DNA from: Pseudoclavibacter sp. AY1H1
GTDB lineage: Bacteria > Actinomycetota > Actinomycetes > Actinomycetales > Microbacteriaceae
Reading direction: 5' to 3'
DNA: 64,000 bases
NCBI RefSeq assembly: GCF_002931055.1
Contig: NZ_PSXX01000002.1
Coordinates: 1-64,000 of the forward strand
Position 1 is the stretch's first letter. The number at the start of each line of letters is the position of its first letter. This document shows, in pieces, positions 35,086 to 43,164 of this stretch. The notes under the pieces are model-generated. The model did not search any database and was not told where the DNA came from. It saw nothing but the letters and a program-made list of their open reading frames with translations. Both the position numbers and the translations under genes were made by a program.

Positions 35086-36654
35086 CTACCGCTGGACTTC
35101 CTGCTCGATGCGCGGGAAGAGCGGCGGCAGCTCGCTCAGCGGCCGAGAGCCGACAAGCGCGTAGGCGTTGTCGATGCGGGTGGAGGCGAGCTCGCCGTTG
35201 CCGCCGATCGCGAACCACAGCTTCTCGGCCGCGATCGGGACGAACGGGTTGAGCAGCACGGCCAGGTGGCCGAGGCAGCGAGTCGTGACCTCGAGCACCG
35301 CGGCGAGGCGCGCACGGCCCTCATCGCCCTGCTTGGAGAGCGCCCACGGCTCCTGCTCCGTGATGTACCCGTTGAGCGCATCCACCAGCCGCCAGATGTG
35401 CGCGAGAGCGCCATCGATGTCGAACGCCAGCATCGCCTCGTCGGCCTTCGCCGCGACCTCGGTCGCGAGGTCGATGATGACCTGCTCCGACTCGAGCATC
35501 GTGGACTGCTCCGGGACGACCCCGTCGAAGTACTTGTTCACCATCGCGATGACCCGCGACGCGAGGTTCCCGAACCCGTTCGCGAGCTCAGCCTGGTAGC
35601 GAGCAGACAGGTCCTCCCACGAGAACGAGCCGTCCTGCCCGAAGTGGATGGCGCGCAGGAAGTAGTAGCGGAACGCGTCGGAGCCGAAGACATCTGTGAT
35701 CTCCGTCGGCGCGATGCCCGTCAGCTTCGACTTCGACATCTTCTCGCCGCCCACGAGCAGCCAGCCGTGCGCGAAGATGCCGGCCGGAACCTGCAGGCCG
35801 GCGGCCATGAGCATCGCCGGCCAGATGACGGCGTGGAAGCGCAGGATGTCCTTGCCGACGATGTGGTGCGCCGGCCAGAACTTCTCGAGCTCCGACTCGT
35901 CGTCGCCGTAGCCGATGGCCGTGATGTAGTTGAGGAGCGCATCGAACCACACGTAGACGACGTGCGACTCGTCCCACGGCACCTTCACGCCCCAGTCGAA
36001 CGTGGTGCGCGAGATCGACAGGTCGCGGAGTCCCGAGCGCACGAACGAGATGACCTCGTTGCGCGCCGACGACGGCTGGATGAACTCCGGGTTCTCCTCG
36101 TAGAGCGCCAGCAGGCGGTCCTGGAACTCGCTGAGCTTGAAGAAGTAGTTCTGCTCCTGCAGCAGCTCGAGCGGCTTCGAGTGGATGGCGCAGACCTTCT
36201 CGCCCTCGTACTGGCCGGTGCCGGCGACGATCTCGGACTCCGGCTTGAACTCCTCGCAGCCCACGCAGTAGAGCGCCTCGAACTCGGCGTCGTAGATGAA
36301 GCCGGCGTCGTTGAGCTTCTGCAGGAAGCGCTGCACGCGAGTCTCGTGGCGCTCGTCCGTCGTGCGGATGAAGTCGTCGTTCGAGATGTTGAGCGTCTCG
36401 AGCATGGGCTTCCACGCCTCGTTGACGAGCTTGTCGGCCCACGCCTGCGGGGTGACGTTGTTCGCGAGCGCCGAGCGCATGATCTTCTGACCGTGCTCAT
36501 CGGTGCCCGTGAGCAGCCACGTGGTGTCGCCACGCTGACGGTGCCACCTGGCGAGCGCGTCGACGGCGACCTCCGTGTACGCGTGACCGATGTGGGGGAC
36601 GTCGTTGACGTAGAAGATCGGTGTCGTGATGTAGAACGATTCGCCGGAAGCCAT
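35086..36654 (-). CDS. metG: Methionyl-tRNA synthetase
   Basis: The 522-residue class I synthetase charges tRNA-Met. It has the HIGH signature as PHIGHAYTE, a zinc/knuckle insertion around YCVGCEEFKP, the KMSKS loop as GGEKMSKSKL and the anticodon-binding helices (ALAHIWRLVDALNGYI). It lacks the C-terminal tRNA-binding EMAP-like domain, as is normal for the short actinobacterial form. I choose MASGESF at 36654: TAGGAT ends 7 nt upstream (leaderless layout), whereas the alternative ATG at 36663 lies inside that box. tatD and rsmA follow. Confidence 0.97.
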   Translation of the reverse strand: MASGESFYITTPIFYVNDVPHIGHAYTEVAVDALARWHRQRGDTTWLLTGTDEHGQKIMRSALANNVTPQAWADKLVNEAWKPMLETLNISNDDFIRTTDERHETRVQRFLQKLNDAGFIYDAEFEALYCVGCEEFKPESEIVAGTGQYEGEKVCAIHSKPLELLQEQNYFFKLSEFQDRLLALYEENPEFIQPSSARNEVISFVRSGLRDLSISRTTFDWGVKVPWDESHVVYVWFDALLNYITAIGYGDDESELEKFWPAHHIVGKDILRFHAVIWPAMLMAAGLQVPAGIFAHGWLLVGGEKMSKSKLTGIAPTEITDVFGSDAFRYYFLRAIHFGQDGSFSWEDLSARYQAELANGFGNLASRVIAMVNKYFDGVVPEQSTMLESEQVIIDLATEVAAKADEAMLAFDIDGALAHIWRLVDALNGYITEQEPWALSKQGDEGRARLAAVLEVTTRCLGHLAVLLNPFVPIAAEKLWFAIGGNGELASTRIDNAYALVGSRPLSELPPLFPRIEQEVQR

Positions 36655-36661
36655 GGGGATC

Positions 36662-36667
36662 ATCCTA
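36662..36667 (-). promoter_or_regulatory. -10 box TAGGAT before metG
   Basis: On the minus strand TAGGAT ends 7 nt before the chosen metG ATG, suggesting a leaderless metG-tatD-rsmA message. AGGAT could alternatively act as a weak ribosome site. Confidence 0.4.
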
Positions 36668-36723
36668 TTGTCGGCCGAGCACTGTTACGACGCGAGGTGC
36701 CCCTGAGCGCCACCCCTGGCCCA

Positions 36724-37536
36724 CTATTTCGCGAGCTGGCCCTGGTAGAGGTCTCGCTTGCTCATGCCTGTCTCGGAGGCGACCTGCGCGGCCGCGTCCT
36801 TCAGGCGCATCCCGCCCGCTACGAGCTCCGCGACCATCGCCTGGGCCCCAGCCTCGTCGACGACTGCGGGGGCCGCACCCTCCACGACGATCACGATCTC
36901 GCCGCGCACCCCTTCCTCCGCCCACGGAACCAGCTCAGCCGCGGTCCCCCGCCTGACCTCCTCGTAGAGCTTCGTCAGCTCCCGGCAGACGGCGATGCGA
37001 CGATCGGCCGGCCAGATCGCGGCCATGTCGGCGAGCGTGCGCGCCAGGCGGTGCGGCGACTCGAACAGGACCACCGTGCGCGGCTCACTCGAGAGCGAGC
37101 GCAGGAACGTCTCCCGCTCCCCCGCCTTGCGAGGCAGGAAGCCGTCGAACGTGAAGCGGTCGGTCGGCAGCCCCGAGATCGCGAGCGCCGTGATGACGGC
37201 GCTCGGCCCCGGCACGCTCGTCACCGTCACCCCCTCCTTCGCCGCGAGCGCCACGATCGGGTAGCCCGGGTCGGAGATTCCCGGCATGCCGGCGTCGCTG
37301 ACGAGCACCACATCGGCCTCGCGCGCCTGCTCGACGATGGTCTTCGCGAGCTCGTCCTCGTTGTGCTCGTGGAGGGCGACGAGCCGCGGGCGGTTCTCGA
37401 CGCCCAGCATCCCGAGCAGCTTCGCCGTCGAACGGGTGTCCTCGCACGCCACGAGGGTGGCGTTCTTGAACGTGTCGATGAGGCGCGCCGAAGCGTCGCC
37501 GAGGTTCCCGATGGGGGTGCCGGCCAGGATGATCAT
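36724..37536 (-). CDS. rsmI: 16S rRNA (cytidine-1402 2'-O)-methyltransferase
   Basis: The 270-residue SAM-dependent enzyme modifies C1402 at the ribosomal P site. It opens IILAGTPIGNLGDAS and contains ACEDTRSTAKLL, VSDAGMPGISDPGYP, SVPGPSAVITALAISGLP and LFESPHRLARTL, all RsmI hallmarks. It ends with a short helical domain (MSKRDLYQGQLAK). GGGAGG lies about 10 nt before the ATG. It is divergent from the protein mannosyltransferase, with only 50 bp between starts, as in other Actinobacteria. Confidence 0.96.
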   Translation of the reverse strand: MIILAGTPIGNLGDASARLIDTFKNATLVACEDTRSTAKLLGMLGVENRPRLVALHEHNEDELAKTIVEQAREADVVLVSDAGMPGISDPGYPIVALAAKEGVTVTSVPGPSAVITALAISGLPTDRFTFDGFLPRKAGERETFLRSLSSEPRTVVLFESPHRLARTLADMAAIWPADRRIAVCRELTKLYEEVRRGTAAELVPWAEEGVRGEIVIVVEGAAPAVVDEAGAQAMVAELVAGGMRLKDAAAQVASETGMSKRDLYQGQLAK

Positions 37537-37573
37537 GGCTGCGATCCTCCCACGCGCTCGCCCCGCGGCCCCC

Positions 37574-37579
37574 TACGAT
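37574..37579 (+). promoter_or_regulatory. -10 box TACGAT for a leaderless mannosyltransferase message
   Basis: TACGAT ends 7 nt before the GTG start at 37587 and there is no ribosome site, so the message is probably leaderless. Confidence 0.5.
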
Positions 37580-37586
37580 TGCTTGG

Positions 37587-39365
37587 GTGAGCGAGCAAGC
37601 AGACACGGGAACACCAGACGAGGCGGCCGAGTCGTCCCCGACGACGGCCCCCGCGACGGCGACGAGCGGCACGGTGACCGCATCCGGTGCCCCTGCCGCG
37701 CCGGCGGCGAAGGCCCCGGTGGCCCCGGTGGCGCGCGGCTCGGTGCTCGACGACCTGTGGGCGCGCGTCACGAGCACCCCCAGGCTGCGAGTGCGCACCG
37801 AGTGGATCCTCCTCGGCGTCGTCACCCTCCTCGCCGCCGTCCTCCGGTTCTGGAACCTCGGCGGCGCGCACTTCCTGATCTTCGACGAGACGTTCTACGT
37901 GAAAGACGCGTGGACCCTCCTCAACCTCGGCTACGAGGCCGAGTGGCCCGAGAACCCGAACGACGCGTTCAACGCAGGAGACCCGAACGGGTACACGACC
38001 GACCCGTCGTACGTCGTGCATCCGCCCCTCGGGAAGTACCTCATCGGGCTCGGGATGCTCGTGTTCGGTGCCGACAACCCCTTCGGATGGCGATTCGCCG
38101 TCGCCCTGCTCGGCACCCTGGCCGTGCCGCTCCTCTGGGTCATCGCCAAGAAGCTGTTCCGCTCGCCCGTGCTCGCCACGATCGGCGCCGGGATGCTCGC
38201 CATCGACGGGCACGCGATCGTCATGTCGCGCGTCGGGATCCTCGACGGCATCCTCATGTTCTTCGTGCTGCTCGCCTTCCTCTTCGTGCTCCTCGATCGC
38301 GAGGACCAGCAGCGCAAGCTGCGCACGAAGATCATGGCCTGGCGGGCGGAGGAGGGCCTCGACGGCGACCCGATTCCGACGAAGGCCACGACCACCTCGC
38401 GAGCGCCCGACGTGAAGCCCGTCGGACCCGACTGGGGGCCCCGCCTCTGGTGGCGGCCCTGGCTCATGGCGGCGGCCGTCACCCTCGGCGCCGCGTCGGC
38501 CGTGAAATGGTCAGGCCTCTACTTCCTCGCCGCGTTCTGCGTCTACACGCTCGTCATCGACATGATCGAGCGGAAGCGGCTCGGCGTGACCTTCTGGGGC
38601 TCCGCCGCGATCCTCATGCAGGGCCCCGTGTCGTTCCTCCTGACCGTGCCGCTCGCAGCCCTCACCTACCTCGCGACCTGGACCCGCTGGCTCACCACCA
38701 CGGGCGGCTTCTACCGCGGCTGGGCCGAGGAGGCGGGAAACGCGTGGACCGGACTGCTCTCGTGGGTGCCACTGCCCCTGCAGAGCCTCTGGCACTACCA
38801 GGTCGAGGCGTACAACTTCCACCGCGGACTCAGCGCCGAGCATCCCTACCAGTCTGGGCCGCAGGAGTGGCCGTTCCTCATCCGCCCCACCGCGTTCAGC
38901 TACGTCTACTCGGAGGCGGGCGACGGCTCATCCTGCGATGTCGGACAGTGCGTCGAGGCGATCACGTCGATCTCGAACCCCATCATCTTCTGGTTCGGCA
39001 CCGTGTCGATCCTGTTCCTCATCATCATGTGCTTCCTGCGCCCGAAATGGCAGTACTTCGCGATCCTCGTCGGCTACGGGGCCGGCTACTTCCCGTGGCT
39101 CGCGTACCTCGAGCGCCAGGCCGTCTTCCACTTCTACGCGATCGCGTTCCTGCCGTTCATGATCCTCGCCTCCCTCGTGGTCATCCAGACCATCGCCGGC
39201 GACCGCGAGACCCCGCGCCCCTCCAGGACTATCGGCGTCTCCGCGGTCGGGGTGCTGCTCGTGATCATGGCGCTCGTCTCCGTGCTCTTCTGGCCCGTGT
39301 GGACCGGCCAGATGATCTCCACCTCCTACTGGTCGCTCACGCACTGGCTGCCCAGCTGGCGGTAG
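37587..39365 (+). CDS. Polyprenol-phosphate-mannose--protein O-mannosyltransferase
   Basis: The 592-residue multi-spanning GT39 enzyme should transfer mannose from polyprenyl-phosphate-mannose to Ser/Thr of secreted proteins during Sec export. After an Ala/Pro/Thr-rich cytoplasmic tail (about 50 residues) come transmembrane helices. The catalytic acidic pair sits in LIFDETFYVKDAW (about residues 97-109), followed by HPPLGKYLIGLGM and the large extracytoplasmic loops. The C-terminal four-helix region contains FYAIAFLPFMILASLVV. It is the counterpart of mycobacterial Rv1002c by neighbourhood (divergent from rsmI). Mannosylated lipoproteins in this cell are therefore expected. Confidence 0.94.
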   Translation: MSEQADTGTPDEAAESSPTTAPATATSGTVTASGAPAAPAAKAPVAPVARGSVLDDLWARVTSTPRLRVRTEWILLGVVTLLAAVLRFWNLGGAHFLIFDETFYVKDAWTLLNLGYEAEWPENPNDAFNAGDPNGYTTDPSYVVHPPLGKYLIGLGMLVFGADNPFGWRFAVALLGTLAVPLLWVIAKKLFRSPVLATIGAGMLAIDGHAIVMSRVGILDGILMFFVLLAFLFVLLDREDQQRKLRTKIMAWRAEEGLDGDPIPTKATTTSRAPDVKPVGPDWGPRLWWRPWLMAAAVTLGAASAVKWSGLYFLAAFCVYTLVIDMIERKRLGVTFWGSAAILMQGPVSFLLTVPLAALTYLATWTRWLTTTGGFYRGWAEEAGNAWTGLLSWVPLPLQSLWHYQVEAYNFHRGLSAEHPYQSGPQEWPFLIRPTAFSYVYSEAGDGSSCDVGQCVEAITSISNPIIFWFGTVSILFLIIMCFLRPKWQYFAILVGYGAGYFPWLAYLERQAVFHFYAIAFLPFMILASLVVIQTIAGDRETPRPSRTIGVSAVGVLLVIMALVSVLFWPVWTGQMISTSYWSLTHWLPSWR

Positions 39366-39420
39366 CTGCGCCGCGGCGCGCGCCCCGCGCGCCCCGCATC
39401 CGCGACCCCCGTGCCGGATG

Positions 39421-39467
39421 GGTCACTTTGCCCCCATCGAACCGCGCAACACGGGCCCAAAGTGACC
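39421..39467. repeat. Palindromic repeat unit 1 (GGTCACTTTG...CAAAGTGACC)
   Basis: Ten-base perfect arms enclose a 27-nt loop containing CCCCCATCGAACCGCGCAAC. This is the first of four dispersed copies in the 695-bp gene-free stretch 39366-40060. Confidence 0.85.
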
Positions 39468-39488
39468 TCTTGACCAGGCGCGGCGAGG

Positions 39489-39527
39489 CCGACCTGCGCA
39501 GGTTCCCGGCATGGCCGCGCGCATCCC
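39489..39527 (+). repeat. Duplicated start region of the nuclease gene, copy 1
   Basis: The segment ending GGCATGGCCGCGCGCATCCC matches the start codon and first codons of the gene at 40061, including its upstream CCGAC...AGGTT stretch. It then runs into the next palindrome instead of a reading frame. Confidence 0.8.
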
Positions 39528-39551
39528 CCGCACGCGCCCCCGCGCCGAATG

Positions 39552-39598
39552 GGCCACTTTGCCCCCATCTGACCGCGCAACACGGGCCCAAAGTGACC
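39552..39598. repeat. Palindromic repeat unit 2
   Basis: GGCCACTTTG and CAAAGTGACC frame a loop almost identical to unit 1, with one G-T type change in the arm. It is followed, like unit 1, by a CTCTT...AGGCGCGGCGAGGCCGA tail. Confidence 0.85.
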
Positions 39599-39637
39599 TC
39601 TTCACGAGGCGCGGCGAGGCCGAGAGCGCCAGGAGAT

Positions 39638-39710
39638 GCGGCGGGCTGCGGAGAATTTCAGCGCCGCGACGCCGACCTGCGCAGGTTCCCGGCATGGCCG
39701 CGCGCATCCC
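39638..39710 (+). repeat. Duplicated start region of the nuclease gene, copy 2 (longest)
   Basis: About 73 bp correspond to 40002-40077: GCGGCGGGCTG-GGAGAA, TCAGCGC, GACGCCGAC, AGGTT-CCGGC and ATGGCCGCGCGCATCCC are shared with few changes. It therefore copies the upstream region and the start codon of the nuclease gene. Confidence 0.8.
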
Positions 39711-39734
39711 CCGCACGCGCCCCCGCGCCGAATG

Positions 39735-39781
39735 GGCCACTTTGCCCCCATCGAGCCGCGCAACATGGGCTCAAAGTGACC
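39735..39781. repeat. Palindromic repeat unit 3
   Basis: GGCCACTTTG pairs with CAAAGTGACC; the loop has GAGCCGCGCAACATGGGCT, a slightly diverged form of unit 1. Confidence 0.85.
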
Positions 39782-39808
39782 TCCTGAAGAGGCGCCGCGA
39801 CGCCGGGA

Positions 39809-39850
39809 CGCCGACGTGCATGGACTTCCCGCATGCGCGCGCGCATCCCC
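39809..39850 (+). repeat. Duplicated start region of the nuclease gene, degraded copy 3
   Basis: GACGCCGAC-TGCATGGACTTCCCGCATGCGCGCGCGCATCCCC is recognisable as a decayed version of copies 1 and 2; the ATGGCC start is lost. Confidence 0.55.
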
Positions 39851-39874
39851 GCACACACGACCCCACGCCAAATG

Positions 39875-39921
39875 GGTCACTTTCCCCCCAACAGACCGCG
39901 CAACATGGGCTCAAAGTGACC
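39875..39921. repeat. Palindromic repeat unit 4
   Basis: GGTCACTTT pairs with AAAGTGACC; the loop resembles units 1-3 (ACAGACCGCGCAACATGGGCT). After it the gap up to 40001 holds only a CAAAAACGGAAACGGAAACGG run and G-rich sequence. Confidence 0.8.
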
Positions 39922-40060
39922 TCTTCACGAGGGGCCCGACGCCAAAAACGGAAACGGAAACGGCCGTCTGCGGAGGCGTCGGGCGGTGGGACGGTGGGCT
40001 GGGGGCGGCGGGCTGTGGAGAACGTCAGCGCGACGACGCCGACATACGTAGGTTTCCGGC

Positions 40061-40975
40061 ATGGCCGCGCGCATCCCGATCCCCGAGGAGCTCAGAGACC
40101 GCGCGTTCGGGATCGCGGAGGGGAACGCCGCGGGTCTCACCAAGAAAGCCCTCGCCCGTCAGAGCCTCGCTCGGCCCTACCGCGGAGTGCGAGCGACGGA
40201 ACCCGCACTCACCAGCAGGGAGCAGGTACTCCGCTTCGGGCCACGGCTCCGCGGCGGTCAGGCGCTGAGCGGGCCCTCCGCGCTGCGGGTCTACGGGCTG
40301 CCGGTACCGCGGCGCCACCGCTCGGAGACCGTCGACGTGCTTGCCAGGCAGTCGACCTCGAGACCGCGAGCGGCGGGGGTCCGTGCGCGGCGCATCCGGG
40401 ATGACCTCTGGGAGGCGGACCTCATCGACGGGGTCCGGGTGGTTCCCGTGCCGCTGCTCTTCGCTCTTCTGGCGAGTTCGTTCAGCGAGACGGAGCTGGT
40501 CACGGTCGGCGACGCGATGATCAGCGACTTCGACCGCTACCCGGGGCGGGTTTCGTCCGGCTCGCTGACCCAGCTCACCTGCTTGGAGGACGCCGTAGAG
40601 CGTTGGGGCCGACTCCGTGGCTGCTCGGTGCTGCGCGGCGCCCTGCCGCGCCTTCGGGAGCACGTTGCCTCGCCACCGGAGAGCTGGCTTCGCTGCCTCA
40701 TCGTGGACGCGGGCATCGAGGAACCCGCCGTCAACGCCGATATCCACGCGGGCGGACGCTTCCTGGCACGAGGCGACCTCGTCTTCCGAGCCCAGCGCGT
40801 CGTCGTGGAGTACGAGGGCGAAGTGCACCTGAGCCCCGCGCAGTTCCGGCGCGACATAACCCGCACGGAGGCGCTGATCGCGGCCGGATGGCGCGTCATC
40901 CGCGTCACCCACGCTGACCTGTTCCCCGACGCCGCCGCCTTCCTCGCGCGGTTGCGTGCGGCGCTGTCCCGGTAG
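40061..40975 (+). CDS. AbiEi/DUF559-like protein with C-terminal Vsr-fold endonuclease domain
   Basis: The 304-residue protein has an N-terminal helical region (GLTKKALARQSLARPYRGVRA) and a middle part typical of AbiEi-related proteins (LSGPSALRVYGLPVPRR, then VRARRI and DGVRVV). The C-terminal domain is of the Vsr/PD-(D/E)XK type: PAVNADIHAGGRFLARGDLVF, VVVEYEGEVHLSPAQFRRDITRTEAL, AAGWRVIRVTHADL. The acidic residues in GDLVF and VEYEG and the following His are the expected active site, so a DNA nicking or cleaving activity is plausible. The family is very abundant in Microbacteriaceae and its function is unknown. The gene is embedded in palindromic repeats on both sides, and its own start region occurs as extra copies upstream. 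Confidence 0.8.
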   Translation: MAARIPIPEELRDRAFGIAEGNAAGLTKKALARQSLARPYRGVRATEPALTSREQVLRFGPRLRGGQALSGPSALRVYGLPVPRRHRSETVDVLARQSTSRPRAAGVRARRIRDDLWEADLIDGVRVVPVPLLFALLASSFSETELVTVGDAMISDFDRYPGRVSSGSLTQLTCLEDAVERWGRLRGCSVLRGALPRLREHVASPPESWLRCLIVDAGIEEPAVNADIHAGGRFLARGDLVFRAQRVVVEYEGEVHLSPAQFRRDITRTEALIAAGWRVIRVTHADLFPDAAAFLARLRAALSR

Positions 40976-41014
40976 CGCGGTAACCCGGTAGCGCGCAGCG
41001 CAGAGGCCCACTTG

Positions 41015-41190
41015 GGCCACTTTCACCCCGTTCGGAGCCGTCTGGAAGGGTGAAACTGACCCAAATGACCCAGGCGGAGCCGTCGGCAGGGCGAAAGTGA
41101 CCTAACTAGCCCTGGCGGAGACATCTGGAGGGGTGAAAGCGACCCAAACGGGCCAGGCGGAGCCGTCTGGAGGGGTGAAAGCGACCTACC
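41015..41190. repeat. Second repeat block, GGGGTGAAAGCGACC type
   Basis: One inverted element GGCCACTTTCACCCC (41015-41029) is followed by four direct copies of a unit of about 40-50 bp reading roughly GGCGGAGCCGTCTGGAGGGGTGAAAGCGACC. The AAAGYGACC core is shared with the palindromes on the other side of the nuclease gene. The gap 40976-41248 holds nothing else. Confidence 0.8.
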
Positions 41191-41248
41191 TGGCCGCCGA
41201 GCGCGCTCAGCCGGAAGCGGCCAGCCGGGAGGCGGCCAGGGAATGCGC

Positions 41249-42346
41249 TCAGGGGATGAGGCGGTCGGCGCGGTAGCGCTCGAAGAGGTCAGCGAAGGCT
41301 TGGTCGGTCCGGCGGAAGCTGAGGAAGCCAGCGGAGCGGCTCTTGCCCATGTCGGTGACGACCTCCATCTCGCGTCCGAGGTCGGCGTCGGTGTGCCACC
41401 AGGATGCGAGCCGCGAGATGTCCGACTCGACGAGGTCGTGCTCGGCGGCGATGGCCGGCCAGTGCTGCTCGAGCTGCGCCATCTGCTCCTCGAGGGGGCG
41501 CGCCTGCCCGTCGAACCCGACGACCTGCTCGGCGGGGACGCCGAGCATCTCGGCGAGGCGAGGCCACATCCACCGCCAACGGAAGATGTCCCCGTTGACG
41601 ATGTTGAAGGCCTCGTTGCGGCCAGCTGGCTCCGTCGACGCCCACACCATCTGCTCGGCGAGGACCCCCGCGTCGGTCATGTCGGTGAGGCCGTTCCACT
41701 GCGCCGCACTGCCGGGGAACACGAAGGGCACGCCGAGGTGCTTCGCGATCGTGGCCTGCACGGCGATCGTCAGGCCCATGTTCATGGCGTTGCCGACGGC
41801 ATGCCCGATGACAGTGTGCGACCGATGCACCGACCACGTGAACTGCTGGCGGGCTGCTGCTGCGAAGAGCTCGTCCTCTTGCGCGTAGTAGAAGTTCGGG
41901 GTGTCGAGCCGCTGGGACTCCTCACGGAACGGGGTGTCGGGCATCTCGCCCGCGGCGTAGGCCTCGAATGGGCCCAGGTAGTGCTTGAGTCCGGTGACCA
42001 GGGCGGCGTGCTCCACGGGGGCGTGGTCGAGCGCCGCGAGCAGGTCACGGACCATGGCGCCGTTCACGGCGATGTTCTCCGCCTCCGTCGCCTGTCGCTG
42101 CCACGCGGTGAAGAACACGTGCGTGGGGCGCTCGTCCGCGAGCGCAGCGCGCAGGCTCGCCGGGTCGCGGAGGTCAGCGGCGATGCCCCGCACGGTGCCG
42201 CTCGTCACGGCGCGGCGGGAGAGAGCGAGCACCTCCCATCCGTCCTGGCTCAGGCGATCGACGAGGGCGGAGCCGGTGATGCCGGAGGCGCCCACAACAA
42301 GCGCGGTCCTCGGTGCGTTGGTGGTGCTGTTCGAGTTCGAGGTCAT
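41249..42346 (-). CDS. SDR family oxidoreductase, PRISE (progesterone 5-beta-reductase/iridoid synthase)-like
   Basis: The 365-residue NAD(P)H-dependent enzyme has an extended SDR Rossmann fold: TALVVGASGITGSALV (nucleotide-binding GxxGxxG at about residues 19-25). The catalytic pieces of the PRISE group are LVTGLKHYLGPFE with the catalytic Lys and PNFYYAQEDEL with the catalytic Tyr. PRISE enzymes reduce C=C bonds of enones rather than carbonyls. Bacterial members are common but mostly uncharacterised. The N-terminus is Ser/Asn/Thr-rich. The start is divergent from, and 97 bp from, the acetyltransferase start. Confidence 0.87.
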   Translation of the reverse strand: MTSNSNSTTNAPRTALVVGASGITGSALVDRLSQDGWEVLALSRRAVTSGTVRGIAADLRDPASLRAALADERPTHVFFTAWQRQATEAENIAVNGAMVRDLLAALDHAPVEHAALVTGLKHYLGPFEAYAAGEMPDTPFREESQRLDTPNFYYAQEDELFAAAARQQFTWSVHRSHTVIGHAVGNAMNMGLTIAVQATIAKHLGVPFVFPGSAAQWNGLTDMTDAGVLAEQMVWASTEPAGRNEAFNIVNGDIFRWRWMWPRLAEMLGVPAEQVVGFDGQARPLEEQMAQLEQHWPAIAAEHDLVESDISRLASWWHTDADLGREMEVVTDMGKSRSAGFLSFRRTDQAFADLFERYRADRLIP

Positions 42347-42431
42347 CAGGGGTGCAACGAGGCTGCCGCGATGGCTATTCCATGGCCGCGCGGTTCGGGA
42401 TGCGCACCGCAGGCCCAGAATGGCGCGGTTC

Positions 42432-42437
42432 TACACT
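42432..42437 (+). promoter_or_regulatory. -10 box TACACT setting the acetyltransferase start
   Basis: TACACT ends 6 nt before GTG 42444. An in-frame ATG at 42420 lies upstream of this box and would not be on the transcript, so it decides the start. Confidence 0.5.
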
Positions 42438-42443
42438 GGTTCG

Positions 42444-43097
42444 GTGAATGAACCCGCGTCTGCCCCTGACCCCAGCACGCTGCATCCGATCGACGGTCAG
42501 GAGCGGGTCATCCTCCTGAAGCCGCTCGTCACCAGCCCGCTCATCAGCGTCGGAGACTTCACCTACTACGACGACCCCGACGACCCCTCGGCGTTCGAGA
42601 CGCGCAACGTGCTGCACCACTACGGGCCTGAGCGTCTGGTCATCGGGAAGTTCTGCGCCATCGCCTCCGGCGTGCGGTTCATCATGAACGGCGCCAACCA
42701 CCGCATGTCTGGGCCATCCACGTATCCGTTCCCCATCATGGGCGGAGCCTGGGGGCAGCACGTCGACCTCGTCAGCGACCTGCCGAGCCGCGGCGACACG
42801 GTCGTCGGCAACGACGTCTGGATCGGCGGGGACGTCACCATCATGCCGGGGGTGCGTATCGGCGACGGGGCGATCATCTCCACTGGATCCGTCGTGACGA
42901 AGGATGTGCCCGACTACGGCATCGTGGGCGGCAACCCGGCGACGCTGATCCGTCGCCGCTTCGATGACGACGACGTCCGGACGCTCCTCGAGGTCGCCTG
43001 GTGGGACTGGCCCCTCGAGGCGGTCACGGAGCATGTCCGTGTCATCGCCGACGGTTCAGTGGCCGAGCTCGCTTCGATCGCCGACAACTTGGCGTAG
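42444..43097 (+). CDS. CatB-related O-acetyltransferase (hexapeptide repeat)
   Basis: The 217-residue protein is a left-handed beta-helix acetyltransferase of the xenobiotic/Vat-CatB type. It has TYYDDPDDP near the N-terminus, IGKFCAIASGVRFIMNGANHRM with the catalytic His, VGNDVWIGGDVTIMPGVRIGDGAIISTGSVVTKDVPDYGIVGGNPA, and the C-terminal helix that closes the trimer (VAWWDWPLE). Such enzymes acetylate sugars, chloramphenicol or streptogramins with acetyl-CoA. Resistance cannot be claimed from sequence alone. The GTG start is set by the -10 box. It stands alone. Confidence 0.88.
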   Translation: MNEPASAPDPSTLHPIDGQERVILLKPLVTSPLISVGDFTYYDDPDDPSAFETRNVLHHYGPERLVIGKFCAIASGVRFIMNGANHRMSGPSTYPFPIMGGAWGQHVDLVSDLPSRGDTVVGNDVWIGGDVTIMPGVRIGDGAIISTGSVVTKDVPDYGIVGGNPATLIRRRFDDDDVRTLLEVAWWDWPLEAVTEHVRVIADGSVAELASIADNLA

Positions 43098-43164
43098 CCG
43101 CGGCGCTGCACGGCCACGCCGCAGCGCGGCTGCGCAGCGCCACCGCGCCGCGTGACGGTCGGCT

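Noticed and set aside
39421-39921. CRISPR array
   Set aside because: The palindromic units recur at irregular distances (131, 183 and 140 bp), and the sequences between them are themselves repeated rather than unique spacers. No cas gene is present.
41015-41190. CRISPR array in the second repeat block
   Set aside because: Units are only partly conserved, and almost the whole period is repeated, leaving no unique spacers.
42420-42443. ATG at 42420 as the start of the CatB-like gene
   Set aside because: It lies upstream of the likely -10 box TACACT and has no ribosome site; the GTG at 42444 fits the leaderless layout.
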